Notes: generated by a model not told the origin, from the sequence alone. A stretch of DNA of 64,000 bases from Palsa-360 sp963719875 (GCA_963719875.1 CAVRDJ010000002.1:620001-684000), one strand, 5' to 3'; counted from the first letter of the stretch, positions 33,287-44,400 are shown. Translations and numbers: made by a program.

Positions 33287-33751
33287 TCACGGCAGCGGCA
33301 GGCCCGGAGTCGCCACAATGCCTGCCATCCGCAGGATCTCCTGATACTCGTCTTCCGTGACTAGTGAAATGATCAAGCGCACGTTTTTCAGGAACTTGAC
33401 CTTGCGCACGGAAGCGTTGTTCCGGAGTTCGTCCAGGGTAACCTGGCGGGGCAGACGCTCCATGGCCCGCAAGTCCGCGACCATCATTTTCGATTCGCGG
33501 TCATGAGGGTCCGGGTAAGGATCGCGCGTGACCTCGGCTATCGCGTACAGTGCCCTCTCAGGCGCGGAGTGGTAGCAAAGCACGCGGTCACCCTTGCGCA
33601 CCTGTTTAAGGGCGCGAATCGCGTCGGGACGCGTCCCAGCCCCCCTCCACATCTCCTTGCCCTTCACAAACAGCGTATCCCAATGATAATGGTGAGGATT
33701 GACCGAAAAAATCCAATGCCCTCTCTTTGCCGGTGGGCGAATTGTCGTCAA
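33287..33751 (-). CDS. EVE-domain protein
   Basis: A 154-residue protein of the PUA-like EVE family. The typical pattern is clear: HWIFSVNPHHYHWDTLF at the N-terminus, then KGKEMWRGAG, KQVRKGDRVLCYHSAPERA and AIAEVTRDPYPDPHD. EVE domains bind modified bases in DNA or RNA. I start at TTG 33751, where GGAGG lies 7 bases upstream; the open frame extends 49 codons more without similarity. Confidence 0.85.
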   Translation of the reverse strand: MTTIRPPAKRGHWIFSVNPHHYHWDTLFVKGKEMWRGAGTRPDAIRALKQVRKGDRVLCYHSAPERALYAIAEVTRDPYPDPHDRESKMMVADLRAMERLPRQVTLDELRNNASVRKVKFLKNVRLIISLVTEDEYQEILRMAGIVATPGLPLP

Positions 33752-34023
33752 ACCGGGGAGCCTCCGAATTATAATCGTTCGCCGTGAATGGAGTCGGTCG
33801 GACACTATACACGGGACCTCGCCCGTTGTGCAAAAATTTGTACATTTCCGGGCTGTCCCAAAATGGGAAATAACCCGTGATTCATCAACCCTATACAATT
33901 AGACGCATAGGCCGTAAAAACGGACTCAAGAGAATGTGGGTGCCGGCGGCATGCCTAAAATATCAACTATGTGATTATCTTTGAACAACTTAGGAAGGGA
34001 ACCACTTTTCTAGAATCCTCGAA

Positions 34024-34326
34024 CTAACCCGCTTCAATCCAAAGGTCCTCGCCCCTCACCTCAATCGTATACGTCTTGACTCCGATGGCCTGATTCATGA
34101 CCAACTTTCCGGTGGTTACATCGTACTGCCAGCCGTGCCAGGGGCAGGTAACGGCGACTCCGTGAAGCTCGCCCTGACCCAGGGGGCCTCCCCGGTGCAG
34201 ACAGGTGTTATTGACCGCGTAGAACTTGTTTCCTATGTTGGCGATAGCTACTGTCAGGCCGTCAACCTGAAACTCGCGGATCGAACCCGACGGAATCTCA
34301 TCCTTTCGCGCCGCACGCACAAAAGC
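34024..34326 (-). CDS. Rieske-type 2Fe-2S ferredoxin
   Basis: A 100-residue Rieske protein with both cluster motifs, CLHRGG and CPWHGW, spaced as usual. It starts at ATG 34326 after AAGGAG. It lacks a membrane anchor and so resembles soluble dioxygenase-type or nitrite-reductase small-subunit-type ferredoxins that deliver electrons to an oxygenase. It lies 150 bases downstream of nuoB; no oxygenase partner is seen nearby. Confidence 0.9.
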   Translation of the reverse strand, partial: AFVRAARKDEIPSGSIREFQVDGLTVAIANIGNKFYAVNNTCLHRGGPLGQGELHGVAVTCPWHGWQYDVTTGKLVMNQAIGVKTYTIEVRGEDLWIEAG

Positions 34327-34476
34327 CATTCGCCAACTCCTTGAGCAGATTCTCGAAATTGTAAGGCTTTGTAGCTCGCCCGATTTAGCGGGCCAGAGGT
34401 TCGCCAATTCAGCCCGAAAACCCCGCGTCTGACCCTGCGCTTGGACTCTGGGCGAGAGATGCAGGCTACAGCCCTT

Positions 34477-35037
34477 TCAACGCGGGGAGGGCGTCTGGGC
34501 CACCATCACATTGCGCTTGAATTCCTCTGCCATGCCAGGATGCAGCCGGATTTCCGTAGGCCGCTTTGCCAGTGACATCTGGTCGATTTTGTCCTGCAGC
34601 TTCAGCAGCGCGTAGATCAAGCCCTCCGGGCGAGGCGGGCACCCAACGACATAAACATCCACGGGAACGATCCGATCGACGCCCTGGAGCACCGAATAGG
34701 CGTTAAAAGGGCCTCCTACGCTCGAACAGGCACCCATCGAGATGCACCACTTGGGGTCGGGCATCTGATCCCACACGCGCTTGAGCACCGGCGCCATTTT
34801 CAGCGTCACCGTGCCGGCCACAATCATCAGGTCCGATTGCCGTGGGGAAGGACGAAACACTTCGGCGCCAAACCGCGCAATGTCAAAGCGCGACGTGGTC
34901 GAGGCGATCATCTCGATGGCGCAACACGCCAGGCCAAAGGTCAGCGGCCAGATGGCGGACTTGCGCGCCCAGTTGAACACGTAGTCCACCGAAGAAATCA
35001 TGAAGTTTTTTTCAAACCGCTGATCGAGAACGCCCAT
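34477..35037 (-). CDS. nuoB: NADH-quinone oxidoreductase subunit B
   Basis: A 186-residue complex I subunit that binds cluster N2. The four ligand Cys are visible: the CC pair in FGLACCAIEM, MGACSS, and VGCPPRPEG. It starts at ATG 35037 after GAGGAGA. No other nuo gene is in the window, so it is an orphan copy or the remainder of a dispersed complex I. A Rieske ferredoxin follows on the same strand. Confidence 0.93.
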   Translation of the reverse strand: MGVLDQRFEKNFMISSVDYVFNWARKSAIWPLTFGLACCAIEMIASTTSRFDIARFGAEVFRPSPRQSDLMIVAGTVTLKMAPVLKRVWDQMPDPKWCISMGACSSVGGPFNAYSVLQGVDRIVPVDVYVVGCPPRPEGLIYALLKLQDKIDQMSLAKRPTEIRLHPGMAEEFKRNVMVAQTPSPR

Positions 35038-35199
35038 GTGTCTCCTCGAGTCCCTTAGGAATGGGGAGTATATCCACCCGCGCCAAGGCGAGTCAAACCC
35101 CAAGGCCAATGTCCCCTAAGAACATAGAATATCACTTTGGCGGGGCCACGCGTTCGTTCCACGCGACGTTACTGTGCCGTTGATCCACGTCTCCGTTTT

Positions 35200-35889
35200 T
35201 CATTTTGTCCCATGAACGAGCAGCGCGCCCGCCTGGCGGAAGGCTCGCAGCTGGGCAGCGTCGCGAAACCACTTGTCCGCGTACGCTTCGGGAACTGGAG
35301 TGGGGTCTGGAATTCGGCGATTACCGACAGAGGTAAAACCTGCTTCGCTGAGCAGCGCTTCCCATTCTTCGGCGCTCAACAGGTGCGTCGGAGTCACAAA
35401 CAGTCCGGCAAAATGGTGGGAATGCAAGTTCTCCCGATAGTAGTTGATTAAAATCCATGCGGTGCCGCCCTCGCGAAGCACGCGGTGGATTTCGCGCAGG
35501 CCGCGCGCCGGATCCGGCCAGTAATAAGCCGACTCCACCGAAATTGCGTGCGTGAAGAAATTGGCGTCCCACGGAATCTCGTCCACGCTGCCGATTACGA
35601 ACATGGCATTTTCCACCGCGACGTAATTGCGGCGGGCGTGGCGCACCATCTCATCGGAAATGTCCATGCCGATGACGCGGCCCTCGGGCATGCGTTCGGC
35701 GATCATGCGCACAAGCCAACCCGCGCCGCAGCCTACGTCGAGCACATTGTCGTCTGGCGCGAGCTTCATCTGGTCGAGCACCGGCAGGACGATGGGCAGA
35801 TGTTCTTCTTCCAGGCTCTCGCCGCGGCCGTCTTCGGCCCAGCGGTTGAATTCTTCGCGCAGCGCTTCGTTGTTAGTGGGTTCCAGCAT
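35200..35889 (-). CDS. Class I SAM-dependent methyltransferase
   Basis: A 229-residue protein with the methyltransferase-11 core: motif I NVLDVGCGAGWLVRMIA (about residue 48), an acidic residue in IGMDISDEMV, and the post-core SVDEIPWDANFFTHAISVE and LREIHRVLREGG. The substrate cannot be told; a Tyr-rich insertion (NYYRENLHSHHF) is in the C-terminal half. It lies just downstream of thiC on the same strand, with a long inverted repeat between. Confidence 0.87.
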   Translation of the reverse strand: MLEPTNNEALREEFNRWAEDGRGESLEEEHLPIVLPVLDQMKLAPDDNVLDVGCGAGWLVRMIAERMPEGRVIGMDISDEMVRHARRNYVAVENAMFVIGSVDEIPWDANFFTHAISVESAYYWPDPARGLREIHRVLREGGTAWILINYYRENLHSHHFAGLFVTPTHLLSAEEWEALLSEAGFTSVGNRRIPDPTPVPEAYADKWFRDAAQLRAFRQAGALLVHGTK

Positions 35890-35912
35890 TGGAAATTGTA
35901 TTGAGGGATTTC

Positions 35913-35987
35913 AGTGGCGCATGCTTTAGCTTGCGGGGGTTCGTTCTTAGCAAGGACCAAACCCCGCAAGCTAAAGCATGCGCCACT
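35913..35987. repeat. Long inverted repeat, family A copy 1
   Basis: The arms (35913-35941 and 35960-35987) begin AGTGGCGCATGCTTTAGCTT and pair almost fully. It lies 5 bases after the thiC stop. A second copy is at 51373-51446, with the same loop text and paired base changes in the arms. Confidence 0.8.
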
Positions 35988-35992
35988 GGCTG

Positions 35993-37405
35993 CTACTTCT
36001 CGATCTTTGCCAGCAACTCCACGAATTTCTGCTGGCGCTCCGATTGGTCCTGGCCGCCGGCTGATTCCGCCAACTGCGTCATGTTCATCGAACAGAATTT
36101 CGGGCCGCACATCGAGCAGAATTTCGCGTCCTTGTAAAAATCGTCCGGCAGCGTTTCGTCGTGCATCGCCCGCGCCGTTTGCGGATCGAGCGACAACTCG
36201 AACTGCTTGTTCCAATCGAACAGGAAACGCGCGTAGGAAAGCGCGTCGTCGCGGTCGCGCGCCCCCGGGCGGTGACGCGCCACATCCGCTGCATGCGCCG
36301 CGATCTTGTACGCGATCACGCCCTGCTTCACATCCTCTGCATTCGGCAATCCCAGATGCTCCTTCGGCGTCACGTAGCACAGCATCGACGCCCCGTGCCA
36401 ACCGATCATCGCCGCGCCGATCGCGCTCGTGATGTGGTCGTACCCCGGCGCGATGTCGATCACCAACGGCCCCAGCGTGTAAAACGGCGCTTCGTGGCAC
36501 AGCTCCATTTCTTTTTTCACTTGCAGCTCGATTTGATCCATCGGAATGTGCCCGGGTCCTTCGATCATTACTTGCACGTCGTGCTCCCACGCCTTCTTTG
36601 TCAGCTCGCCCAGCACTTTCAGCTCGGCGAATTGCGCGGCGTCGCTCGCATCCGCAAGGCACCCCGGACGCAGTCCATCGCCCAGCGAAAAACTCACGTC
36701 GTGCTTCTTGAAAATCTTGCAGATCGCCTCAAAATTCTCGTATAGGAAATTTTCCTGCTTGTGCGTGTTCATCCAGTGCGCCAACAGCGCCCCGCCGCGG
36801 CTCACGATCCCCGTGATGCGCTTCCGCACCAGCGGCACAAACTCCCGCAGCACCCCCGCGTGGATCGTCATGTAATCCACGCCCTGCTCGGCTTGCTCCT
36901 CGATCACTTCCAGCATCAGATCGATCGTCAAATCTTCGGTGCGCTTCACGCGCGACAGCGCTTCGTAGATCGGCACCGTCCCGATCGGCACCGGCGACGC
37001 TTCGATGATCGCTTTGCGAATCGTGGGAATGTCGCCGCCGGTCGACAGGTCCATCACCGTGTCCGCGCCGTAGTGCACCGAGTGATGCAGCTTCTTCAGC
37101 TCTTCGTCAATGTGCGAGGTCGTCGCCGAGTTGCCGATGTTCGAGTTGATCTTGCACTTGAAGGCGATGCCGATGCCCATCGGCTCCAGCGCCTTGTGAT
37201 GGATGTTCGCGGGAATGATCGCGCGGCCGCGCGCCACTTCGCTGCGCACCAGTTCCGGCTCGATCTTCTCACGCCGCGCGACGTATTCCATCTCTTCGGT
37301 GATCGCGCCCTTGCGCGCATAGTGCATCTGCGAAACGTTGCGTGTGCCATTCGCCGCCGCCGTTTCCGTCAACCGATTCTCAATCCAAGCGTCTCGAACT
37401 CCCAT
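35993..37405 (-). CDS. thiC: Phosphomethylpyrimidine synthase
   Basis: A 470-residue radical SAM enzyme that turns aminoimidazole ribotide into the pyrimidine of thiamine. The atypical C-terminal cluster motif CSMCGPKFCSM (CX2CX4C) is present. So are the conserved stretches KCKINSNIGNSA, GADTVMDLSTGGDI, EGPGHIPMDQ and APGYDHITSAIG. It starts at ATG 37405 after AGGGGGA. I looked for a TPP riboswitch in the 95 bases upstream and saw none. No other thiamine gene is nearby. Confidence 0.96.
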   Translation of the reverse strand: MGVRDAWIENRLTETAAANGTRNVSQMHYARKGAITEEMEYVARREKIEPELVRSEVARGRAIIPANIHHKALEPMGIGIAFKCKINSNIGNSATTSHIDEELKKLHHSVHYGADTVMDLSTGGDIPTIRKAIIEASPVPIGTVPIYEALSRVKRTEDLTIDLMLEVIEEQAEQGVDYMTIHAGVLREFVPLVRKRITGIVSRGGALLAHWMNTHKQENFLYENFEAICKIFKKHDVSFSLGDGLRPGCLADASDAAQFAELKVLGELTKKAWEHDVQVMIEGPGHIPMDQIELQVKKEMELCHEAPFYTLGPLVIDIAPGYDHITSAIGAAMIGWHGASMLCYVTPKEHLGLPNAEDVKQGVIAYKIAAHAADVARHRPGARDRDDALSYARFLFDWNKQFELSLDPQTARAMHDETLPDDFYKDAKFCSMCGPKFCSMNMTQLAESAGGQDQSERQQKFVELLAKIEK

Positions 37406-37493
37406 CGATTCCCCCTGAAGAGTCTCCACCCGCGGAGCGTCTCTCTCGTGACGCCGAATTATCGCACCGCTGCGCGCACTCGGCAACCGGCCT

Positions 37494-37573
37494 AAGTAGG
37501 ATAGGCTTCAGCCTGTCTGCTTTTCTGCTCGCAAGAGAAATCAAAACCAGACAGGCTGAAGCCCGTCCTACTT
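37494..37573. repeat. Long inverted repeat, family B copy 1
   Basis: Arms at 37494-37519 and 37548-37573 (AAGTAGGATAGGCTTCAGCC; CAGACAGGCTGAAGCCCGTC). Its right edge overlaps the stop codon of the metallophosphoesterase gene by 2 bases. Another copy, inverted as a whole and with a related loop, is at 57734-57809. Confidence 0.8.
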
Positions 37574-38918
37574 AAACCGCGCAACGCAAGGTGATTAGAG
37601 TGATTTCTGGAGGGACGCCCAGGCGGACGGGCGCGCCGATTGTGCCGAGTCCGCGGTTGACGTAGATGCTGGAGATTTGAGATTGGAGGCTGGAGGCTGG
37701 ACGGAAACCTCGAATTTCGTTGTCGTCCTGATCAGATGGAGCAAAAAGAGGCCGCCGATAAAGGCCCGCGACATAGGGCGTGAAAAATTCAGCCGGACTC
37801 CAGCGGTGATCGAGGATTTCAACGCGCACCTGGCCGCCGTGCGTGTGTCCCGCGAGCGAAAGTTCGATGCCCAGCTCGGAAGCTTTCCGAAACGAGTTCG
37901 GATTGTGCGACAGCAAAATATTGGGGACGTCGCGCCGGACGAGCGACTGCACACCAGCCAGCATCGGAGGGTGAACCCCTTCCGTGTCCCGCTGGCGCTG
38001 GTAGTCAACACCGATCAGATTGAATGCGCTTCCCTTCCAGCGCAATTCGGCGTTTTCCTGGCGGAGCAGCTTCATGCCAAATTTTTGAAAAAGCTCCGCG
38101 GACTTCTTCTCCGCCCGCGCGTAGATCTCGTGGTTGCCGTTGCAGCCCCAGACGCCCAGCGGCGCGCGCAGCCGCGAAAGCTCCGTGATGCAGTCTTCGA
38201 GCGGGTCCGTACTCCCGGTCAGAAAATCGCCCGTAACGACGGCCAGATCGCCCTTCAGCTCGTTGGCCATGCCGACCGCACGACGCACCTGCGCGACGGG
38301 CATGTAGGACCCGATGTGAATATCACTCAGTTGCGTGATGCGCAGCCCGTCCAGAGCGGGAGGAAGATTGGCAATGGGAATTTCGACTTCGCGCACGTAG
38401 AAATGGAATCGCTCCGCCACGAAGCCGTAGGCCGCGCTCACAAACGGCACCGCGCCCGCAATCACTCCCGCGGCTTGAAAAAAGTAACGCCGGGAATGAT
38501 CGATGGTGTCCGCCTGCGTATTGCCCACCGCGAGCGCCGGTGGCGCGGCTGGAACCGGGGACTTGTCTGCATGCCACGTTCGCAAACGCCTCCACAGCCA
38601 TTCCGCGCCGGCGATGATTTTGATGAACAGGTAGGAAAAAATGGAGCTTGAAAGCCACAAACCGAAAAGCGCCGACCACCACGAGCCGCGAGAAATGATT
38701 CCGCGCATGTTCCTCGCCACGGCTGCCACTACAACAGCGGCGATCACCGCAAGCGCTGCGATAAGCGCGCCGCGAATCCATTTGCGCCCCGCTGGCCGGT
38801 CGATCCGCCCCGCAAACCTCCACGCGCGTGCAAACCAATAGCGCTGCGAAAGAAAAGCCAAGAAAAGCCCCGCGGTAGCACCCAGAAGGCCGAGAAAAAT
38901 CAGAACCCCATGAAGCAT
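37572..38918 (-). CDS. Membrane-bound metallophosphoesterase, YkuE-like
   Basis: A 448-residue protein. The first 120 residues hold three membrane helices (LIFLGLLGATAGLFLAFL; ALIAALAVIAAVVVAAVA; a third near residues 90-110). The calcineurin-like domain begins near residue 195 with the metal motifs QLSDIHIG, VVTGDF, GNHEI, LSHNP and GHTHGGQ. Its relatives act on phospholipids or nucleotides in the envelope; the substrate here is unknown. It starts at ATG 38918; a GTG 5 codons earlier is possible. A short Ser/Gln insertion (PASSLQSQISS) near the end comes from a GGAGGCTGG tandem repeat. Confidence 0.87.
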   Translation of the reverse strand: MLHGVLIFLGLLGATAGLFLAFLSQRYWFARAWRFAGRIDRPAGRKWIRGALIAALAVIAAVVVAAVARNMRGIISRGSWWSALFGLWLSSSIFSYLFIKIIAGAEWLWRRLRTWHADKSPVPAAPPALAVGNTQADTIDHSRRYFFQAAGVIAGAVPFVSAAYGFVAERFHFYVREVEIPIANLPPALDGLRITQLSDIHIGSYMPVAQVRRAVGMANELKGDLAVVTGDFLTGSTDPLEDCITELSRLRAPLGVWGCNGNHEIYARAEKKSAELFQKFGMKLLRQENAELRWKGSAFNLIGVDYQRQRDTEGVHPPMLAGVQSLVRRDVPNILLSHNPNSFRKASELGIELSLAGHTHGGQVRVEILDHRWSPAEFFTPYVAGLYRRPLFAPSDQDDNEIRGFRPASSLQSQISSIYVNRGLGTIGAPVRLGVPPEITLITLRCAV

Positions 38919-39157
38919 CAAGTATGGTCCCACTCTATTACGATACTCCTTACGCGGCCGGGTTGCACGGAGACGCCGCAGGTGTGTCCGGAATCAAACG
39001 TACGCATCCCAAGGTCAGCGAGACTAGCTTCCCCATCGGGACGACAGGCATAGGCAAACTGAAGGCGACATCCCGCAACTCGGACCGCAAAAAACGCAAC
39101 GCTCGCGCTAGGACGCAAGGCGCGCAATCATTGTGACTTCTCTTACGGCCAGACGGT

Positions 39158-40927
39158 TTATTTCGCGGCAGAAGGCGAAGCGACTTCCGCAGTCATTTTC
39201 CGGATCATGCCATCCGACTTGCTTAACACGTAGACTTCACCGTCGCCGCCCATGGCCATGCGGATATCCGCACGCCCGCCGCCGTAGGCGACACCTTCGG
39301 GATCGGCCTTCGGCTGTTTATGCTCCGCGTCCCGCCATCCGGTAGTGGCCGCACCCGCTCCGGGCAGTACGCGATCCTGAGCAGGGGTTCCTCCCTTGTG
39401 AGAGTAGGATTCGGCCACAACGTCAAACATGCGGCGCTTCACGGCGGTTTGGCTGGAGGTGTCATTGGGGCCCTTGTACATGATCTGCAATTCATGAATT
39501 TGCGCCTGGCGATTGCGCTGCCCGTGCGTTGCGATCATTTCGCCCAGGTCGGTGTAAAAAATGCGGCCCGTCGTCATGTCATTGAAAATAAATTTCCCGC
39601 GCATCTGCGGCATCAGCTTGCCGCGGTACACGAAGCCGCTGCCGATCGAATCGCCTTCCCAATGGCTGTAGACGGCGGCCGGATAGATGGGAATGACCGG
39701 CTCTTCGATCCCGTCCACGTGCAGGAGATCGCGATCAGGGAACGCGACGGGCGGGTTCTCCAAGCTGCCCGTCTTCCCCGCATCGTCCACAAACAGTTGC
39801 TCGTTGCCTTCGCGCTCCGGATAGCCGTAGTTGGCGCCCTTGGCGACGATGTCGACTTCTTCCCAGTAATGCAGGCCGATATCGATGACCAGAAACGTCT
39901 TGGACGTCGCATCCCAATCGAACCGGTGCGGGTGCCGCAGACCGTACGCGTAGACTTCCGGGCGCGCGCCCAACACTTTCAAGAATGGATTCGGGTCCGG
40001 CCCGGTGGTGGGAATGCGGTAACGCCCGTTGGGACTGAGCATGTCCTTGGGACGAAAATTGATGTCCGGAGTGATTCGCAGGATTTTTCCGAGCAGACTA
40101 TTGAGCTGCTGCGGAAGGGTGTGTGAGGGGCCGGGTGTTTCTCCCTGAGCGCCGTCACCCACGCCAATGTAAAGATTTCCGTAATCGCTGCTGCCGGGCT
40201 TGGCCAGCGGATCGAAAATCGTATCGTCCATGGGGTGATTGCGGTCGTACCCCACGCGCAAGAGTTCGCGGGCGGTGCCCTCGAAAGTGGCGTTGCGGAC
40301 GTTGGTATCCGTCCATTCCACGAGAACCGATTCGAGATGGACCGGGCCCGCCGGCGGATTCACCGGGTCGGTCATCGTGTATCCGGTGAGATTCAAACTG
40401 GGGAGCTGAGTGTTGACCGGCGACGCGGTCCCGGGCAATTCGGGATTCTCCGTATGCACGGTATAGAATTTTCCATTTTTTGCGTAGGCCGGATCGAAGG
40501 TGATGGAAACAATTCCGGTGGCGTTGCCCTTGTCAGAGGCGAATTTCGGGAATACGTCCGTGAATTTGAGATAGGGAGTGAACTTCTTCGTCGCTGTATC
40601 CAGGATATAGAGCGTGCTGCTCTGATCGTTGACAAAAATGCGCGAGGAGGCGAGCGGAGCGTTTGCCGGCTCCGCGCGCATGGACGTCACGCGGCCAAGC
40701 TGCAGCTTGTAATCGATCGCAGTTGTATCCGCTCCTGAGTGCGTCGCGTTGGAAATCGGCGGATTCGCGTAGTCCACAAGCATGACCGCGGTCCCGTCCT
40801 TGCTGACCTGGGATTGCGTGGGATATTGAGCAAGTGCGGCAGGCGCAGTCGCAAGGCAACAGGCCAGCAAACCAAATCCAAGGTAAATTCTCGCAGACGG
40901 CTTGACTTCCCTTTGGTTGCTCGACAT
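39158..40927 (-). CDS. Secreted PQQ-type sugar dehydrogenase
   Basis: A 589-residue protein of the glucose/sorbosone dehydrogenase family (six-bladed propeller). It starts at ATG 40927, with AAAAAGGAG 9-10 bases upstream, and has a signal peptide (IYLGFGLLACCLATAPAALA). Family landmarks: GVGDGAQG, LLGKILRITPD, YAYGLRHPHRFDWD (with the catalytic-type His) and KGANYGYPE. It likely oxidises a sugar in the periplasm and passes electrons to quinone or cytochrome. Upstream on the other strand lies the TonB receptor, so the two may serve carbohydrate use. Confidence 0.85.
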   Translation of the reverse strand: MSSNQREVKPSARIYLGFGLLACCLATAPAALAQYPTQSQVSKDGTAVMLVDYANPPISNATHSGADTTAIDYKLQLGRVTSMRAEPANAPLASSRIFVNDQSSTLYILDTATKKFTPYLKFTDVFPKFASDKGNATGIVSITFDPAYAKNGKFYTVHTENPELPGTASPVNTQLPSLNLTGYTMTDPVNPPAGPVHLESVLVEWTDTNVRNATFEGTARELLRVGYDRNHPMDDTIFDPLAKPGSSDYGNLYIGVGDGAQGETPGPSHTLPQQLNSLLGKILRITPDINFRPKDMLSPNGRYRIPTTGPDPNPFLKVLGARPEVYAYGLRHPHRFDWDATSKTFLVIDIGLHYWEEVDIVAKGANYGYPEREGNEQLFVDDAGKTGSLENPPVAFPDRDLLHVDGIEEPVIPIYPAAVYSHWEGDSIGSGFVYRGKLMPQMRGKFIFNDMTTGRIFYTDLGEMIATHGQRNRQAQIHELQIMYKGPNDTSSQTAVKRRMFDVVAESYSHKGGTPAQDRVLPGAGAATTGWRDAEHKQPKADPEGVAYGGGRADIRMAMGGDGEVYVLSKSDGMIRKMTAEVASPSAAK

Positions 40928-41401
40928 TGTGAATGGCTCCTTTTTCATTTATGCGCCGCCCGAGCGGCTCAGCCAATACCAGCACGTCCCGCAATCAAGC
41001 GCGGCCTGATCCTCGCATTCACCCCTTCGCGAGTGAATCGTTAAAGTCAGAGTAAAACGCCCAGCGTTCGACATTGCGTTTTCCGGTGCGTGGCCGCTCG
41101 GAATCAGATTCGCATTCTAACACCTGACCCCGGATCGAGCCTTTCCTTTTTCTAGTGGCCCTGTTGGAACTCCGCGCGTTTGTGGAATGCCACGAACTTC
41201 ATCCCCCGCCCCAAGCTTCCTTCTTTACCCCTCCCCATTTCAGTCATGGAATCCATTTATAAACTATAATTCATATTGTTTATTAATCTGAGTTAATATG
41301 GGTCGCTAGCGCTGGTTAACGAATCGGGGCTGGATTTGATAGTGACTCCCGCAACGATTGCTCGAATCCCTGCCCGTTTGATATCGAGAGGTTTTACGAA
41401 T

Positions 41402-44400
41402 ATGTCGCGCGTCATCGCCGCTAGACTGATCGTCCTCAGTCTCACCGTTCTTCCCGTTCTTATTCTAATCCTGCGTCCAGGGAAAGCGTTCGCGCAAGGT
41501 GAGACTACGAGCGCGATTGTCGGGCAGGTGAGCGATGCCAGCGGCGCGGCGGTGCCGGGCGCCACGGTAACGATCCGTAACACGGAGACCGGGCTGCAGC
41601 GAATTGCCACAACCGATGACTCGGGCCGATTCAACTTTCCGCAACTGAAGCCAGGCGCTTACACGGTAAGGGTGGAAGCGCAAGGCTTCGATCCACAGCA
41701 GAATGACGCAGTATCTTCCGGCCTGGGCCAGAAACAAACTGCCGATTTCACGCTCAAGATCGCCCAGTCGAAGCAGACCATCGAGGTGAACGGCGAGACT
41801 CTCGTCCTCAATCCAGAGAACGCAAACACATCCACGAATCTGAATGCACCCGCGCTAGAAAACCTTCCCAATCCCGGCGGTGATTTAACATACCCACTTC
41901 AGTTTGCCGCTGGGGCGCTCATCAATACAGCAGGCAGCAGCAATGACTTCGTCGGCGGAACGAATGGATACGGCAACGTGGAGTTCAATGGACTGCCCGC
42001 GCTCTCGAACGGCTACATCGTCGATGGATTGGAGACCAACGACCCGCTGACCAATCTGAATAGCGGTCTCTCGACCAACCTGGTCCTCGGACTGAACTCG
42101 ATTTCAGAAGTGACGGTCAATACGCTTTCCTACGCCGTCGATCAGGGCCGGTACGGTGCGTCCCAGGTCGACTACGTGACCAAGTCCGGCAGCAATCAGT
42201 TCCATGGAAATCTCTATGAGTTGTGGAACGGGTCGAGATTGAACGCAGCGGACTATTTCACAAACGCGATACCGGGTAGGCAGAAGCCGGGCGCCACCGT
42301 GAATCATTTTGGGGGCAGTTTGGGGGGGCCGATTATTCACAATAAATTATTCTTTTTCTTCGATAGCGAATGGGTTCGGATTGCGTTGCCCATCGTCACG
42401 CCGACCACCGTTCCAACTCCGGCATTTCAGAATTACGTTTTGCAGCAACTCCCTATGGGCCTGCCCGATCCCGCCCACGCCGGTAGGTTCATCTACCCTC
42501 CGACACCCCAATCGGTCCCGTTCTATCAAAAGATGTTTTCACTTTACGGAAATACAAACGGAACGCCTCAACCGGTCCTCGGCTGTCCGCTCGGCGTGGG
42601 TGGGGATGGTTGCGCAAATACCCAGAGTGTCTCGCATTCCAGCGACGATCATGAACAGGTCCAGACACTTCGAATCGATTACGACATCAATGAGAAAAAC
42701 ACAACCTGGTTTCGCCTTCAGGCCGATACCGGGGTGCAAGCTGCCTTCACCGATCCGATCAATTCCATGTTCGACTCGTTTTCCCCTCAACCGCTGTACT
42801 CCATAGCAGCCGGATACACCCACGTGTTTTCACAGAATCTGGTGAATTACTTCAACCCGGCATTTTCGTGGTATGGGAGCCTATTTGCGCCTGCGGATTT
42901 TCAGAAGACCCTTGCCGCTTTTCCCATCGTGCTGCAAGGTACCGGGGCGAATGCTTTCACGACGGTTGGGGGACTGGACAACACGTGGGTCCAGGGAAGA
43001 CGCGCTTCCCGTCTGTTCATAAACGACAATCTGGCCTGGAGCCATGGCGCGCATGAATTCCGCTTTGGAACCAATACCCGGATTCTTCGGCTGAACGACT
43101 ATGACTTCGGGGAAGGAACGGTCCCGACCGTGACTTATAACACCCTGGACCAATACATTTACGGGGCCGCCTGGACCGCAACAAAGACTTTCCCCACGTC
43201 AACGAATGAACCCTTCAACTTCCTCAATCTCGATCTCTACGCGCAAGACACTTGGAAGCTGACCAACAAACTGACTTGGACCTTCGGAATTCGAGATACA
43301 TTGAATTCCAATCCCTTAAATCCACATCAGCAAATCGCTCGTCTGAGCAGCTCTTTCAATTCCATCTCGCATGACGTAACTCAACCTCTGAACGCCGCGA
43401 TCCAGACCAATCTCAGCAACCTATTTTCCTCGACACCCTTGGCGATCCTGCAACCCAGAACAGCCATCGCTTGGCAGTTTGAACCCAAAACCGTGCTGCG
43501 TGCCGGCTTCGGGATTTTCAGCGACCTTCTGCCTGGCACCGTCGCCGATCTCGTCGGCTTCAATCCACCCTACGTCAAGACTTTCCAGGGCGGAATTAAT
43601 GGAACCGTTGGCGGGGCAGCCATTGCGCCGGGAGTGCCCAACAGCGCGGTTGACGCAACTGTTGCGGCCAATCAGGCGTTTAGTGTTGGATTTGCGCAGG
43701 GCCTGCCTTCCTGCGCGTCTGCTTCAGCCCCATGTCTTCCTCCGGTCTCCATGGCGGCCATGCCCGACGGAAAACTTCACGCGCCGTACTTCATGGAGTG
43801 GAGTCTTGGTTTGGAACATGAACTGGGAGCCACGGGAAGCCTCAAGGCCCAATACGTTGGCACGCGTGCGGTCAACCAGCCCTATTTGACGCAGGTGAAC
43901 GGCTATCAGACTGTCTGCCCGGGCTGCTTTGCGCCATTCTCCTTTGTGAACCCAACCGATCCACAACGAACTGGTGCGATCGATCCACGATTCGGAGCGG
44001 TGACACAATTTTCTACCGGCGCGAACAGCCACTATGACGGGCTGCAATTGACTGCGATGAAGCGAATCGGACACGGTCTAATGGGTCAAATCAACTATAC
44101 GTGGAGCCGTTGCATGGACACAGTCTCAAACGGCGGATTCCTGCAGTTCTCGGCGGGAGGAATCCTCTCGCCTCTCCCGGGAGAATTAGCGCGGAATTCT
44201 GGTCCCTGCGACTACGACATCCGGCACAATCTCAACGCGCAGTATGTCTATCAATTGCCGTGGAAGGTCCGAGACCGCTCTGTTGGCTTCGCGCTGAACG
44301 GCTGGCAGGTGTCGGGAACTGTATTTTGGCATAGCGGTATTCCGTTTTCTGTCCTGAGCACGCCGTATTCAGCAAGCGGAAACGGCATCGTGAACGGAAG

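Noticed and set aside
37406..37500. TPP riboswitch upstream of thiC
   Set aside because: The conserved CTGAGA and the CCTGATCTGGATAATGCC-type segment are absent in the 95 bases upstream; only a plain ribosome binding site is seen.
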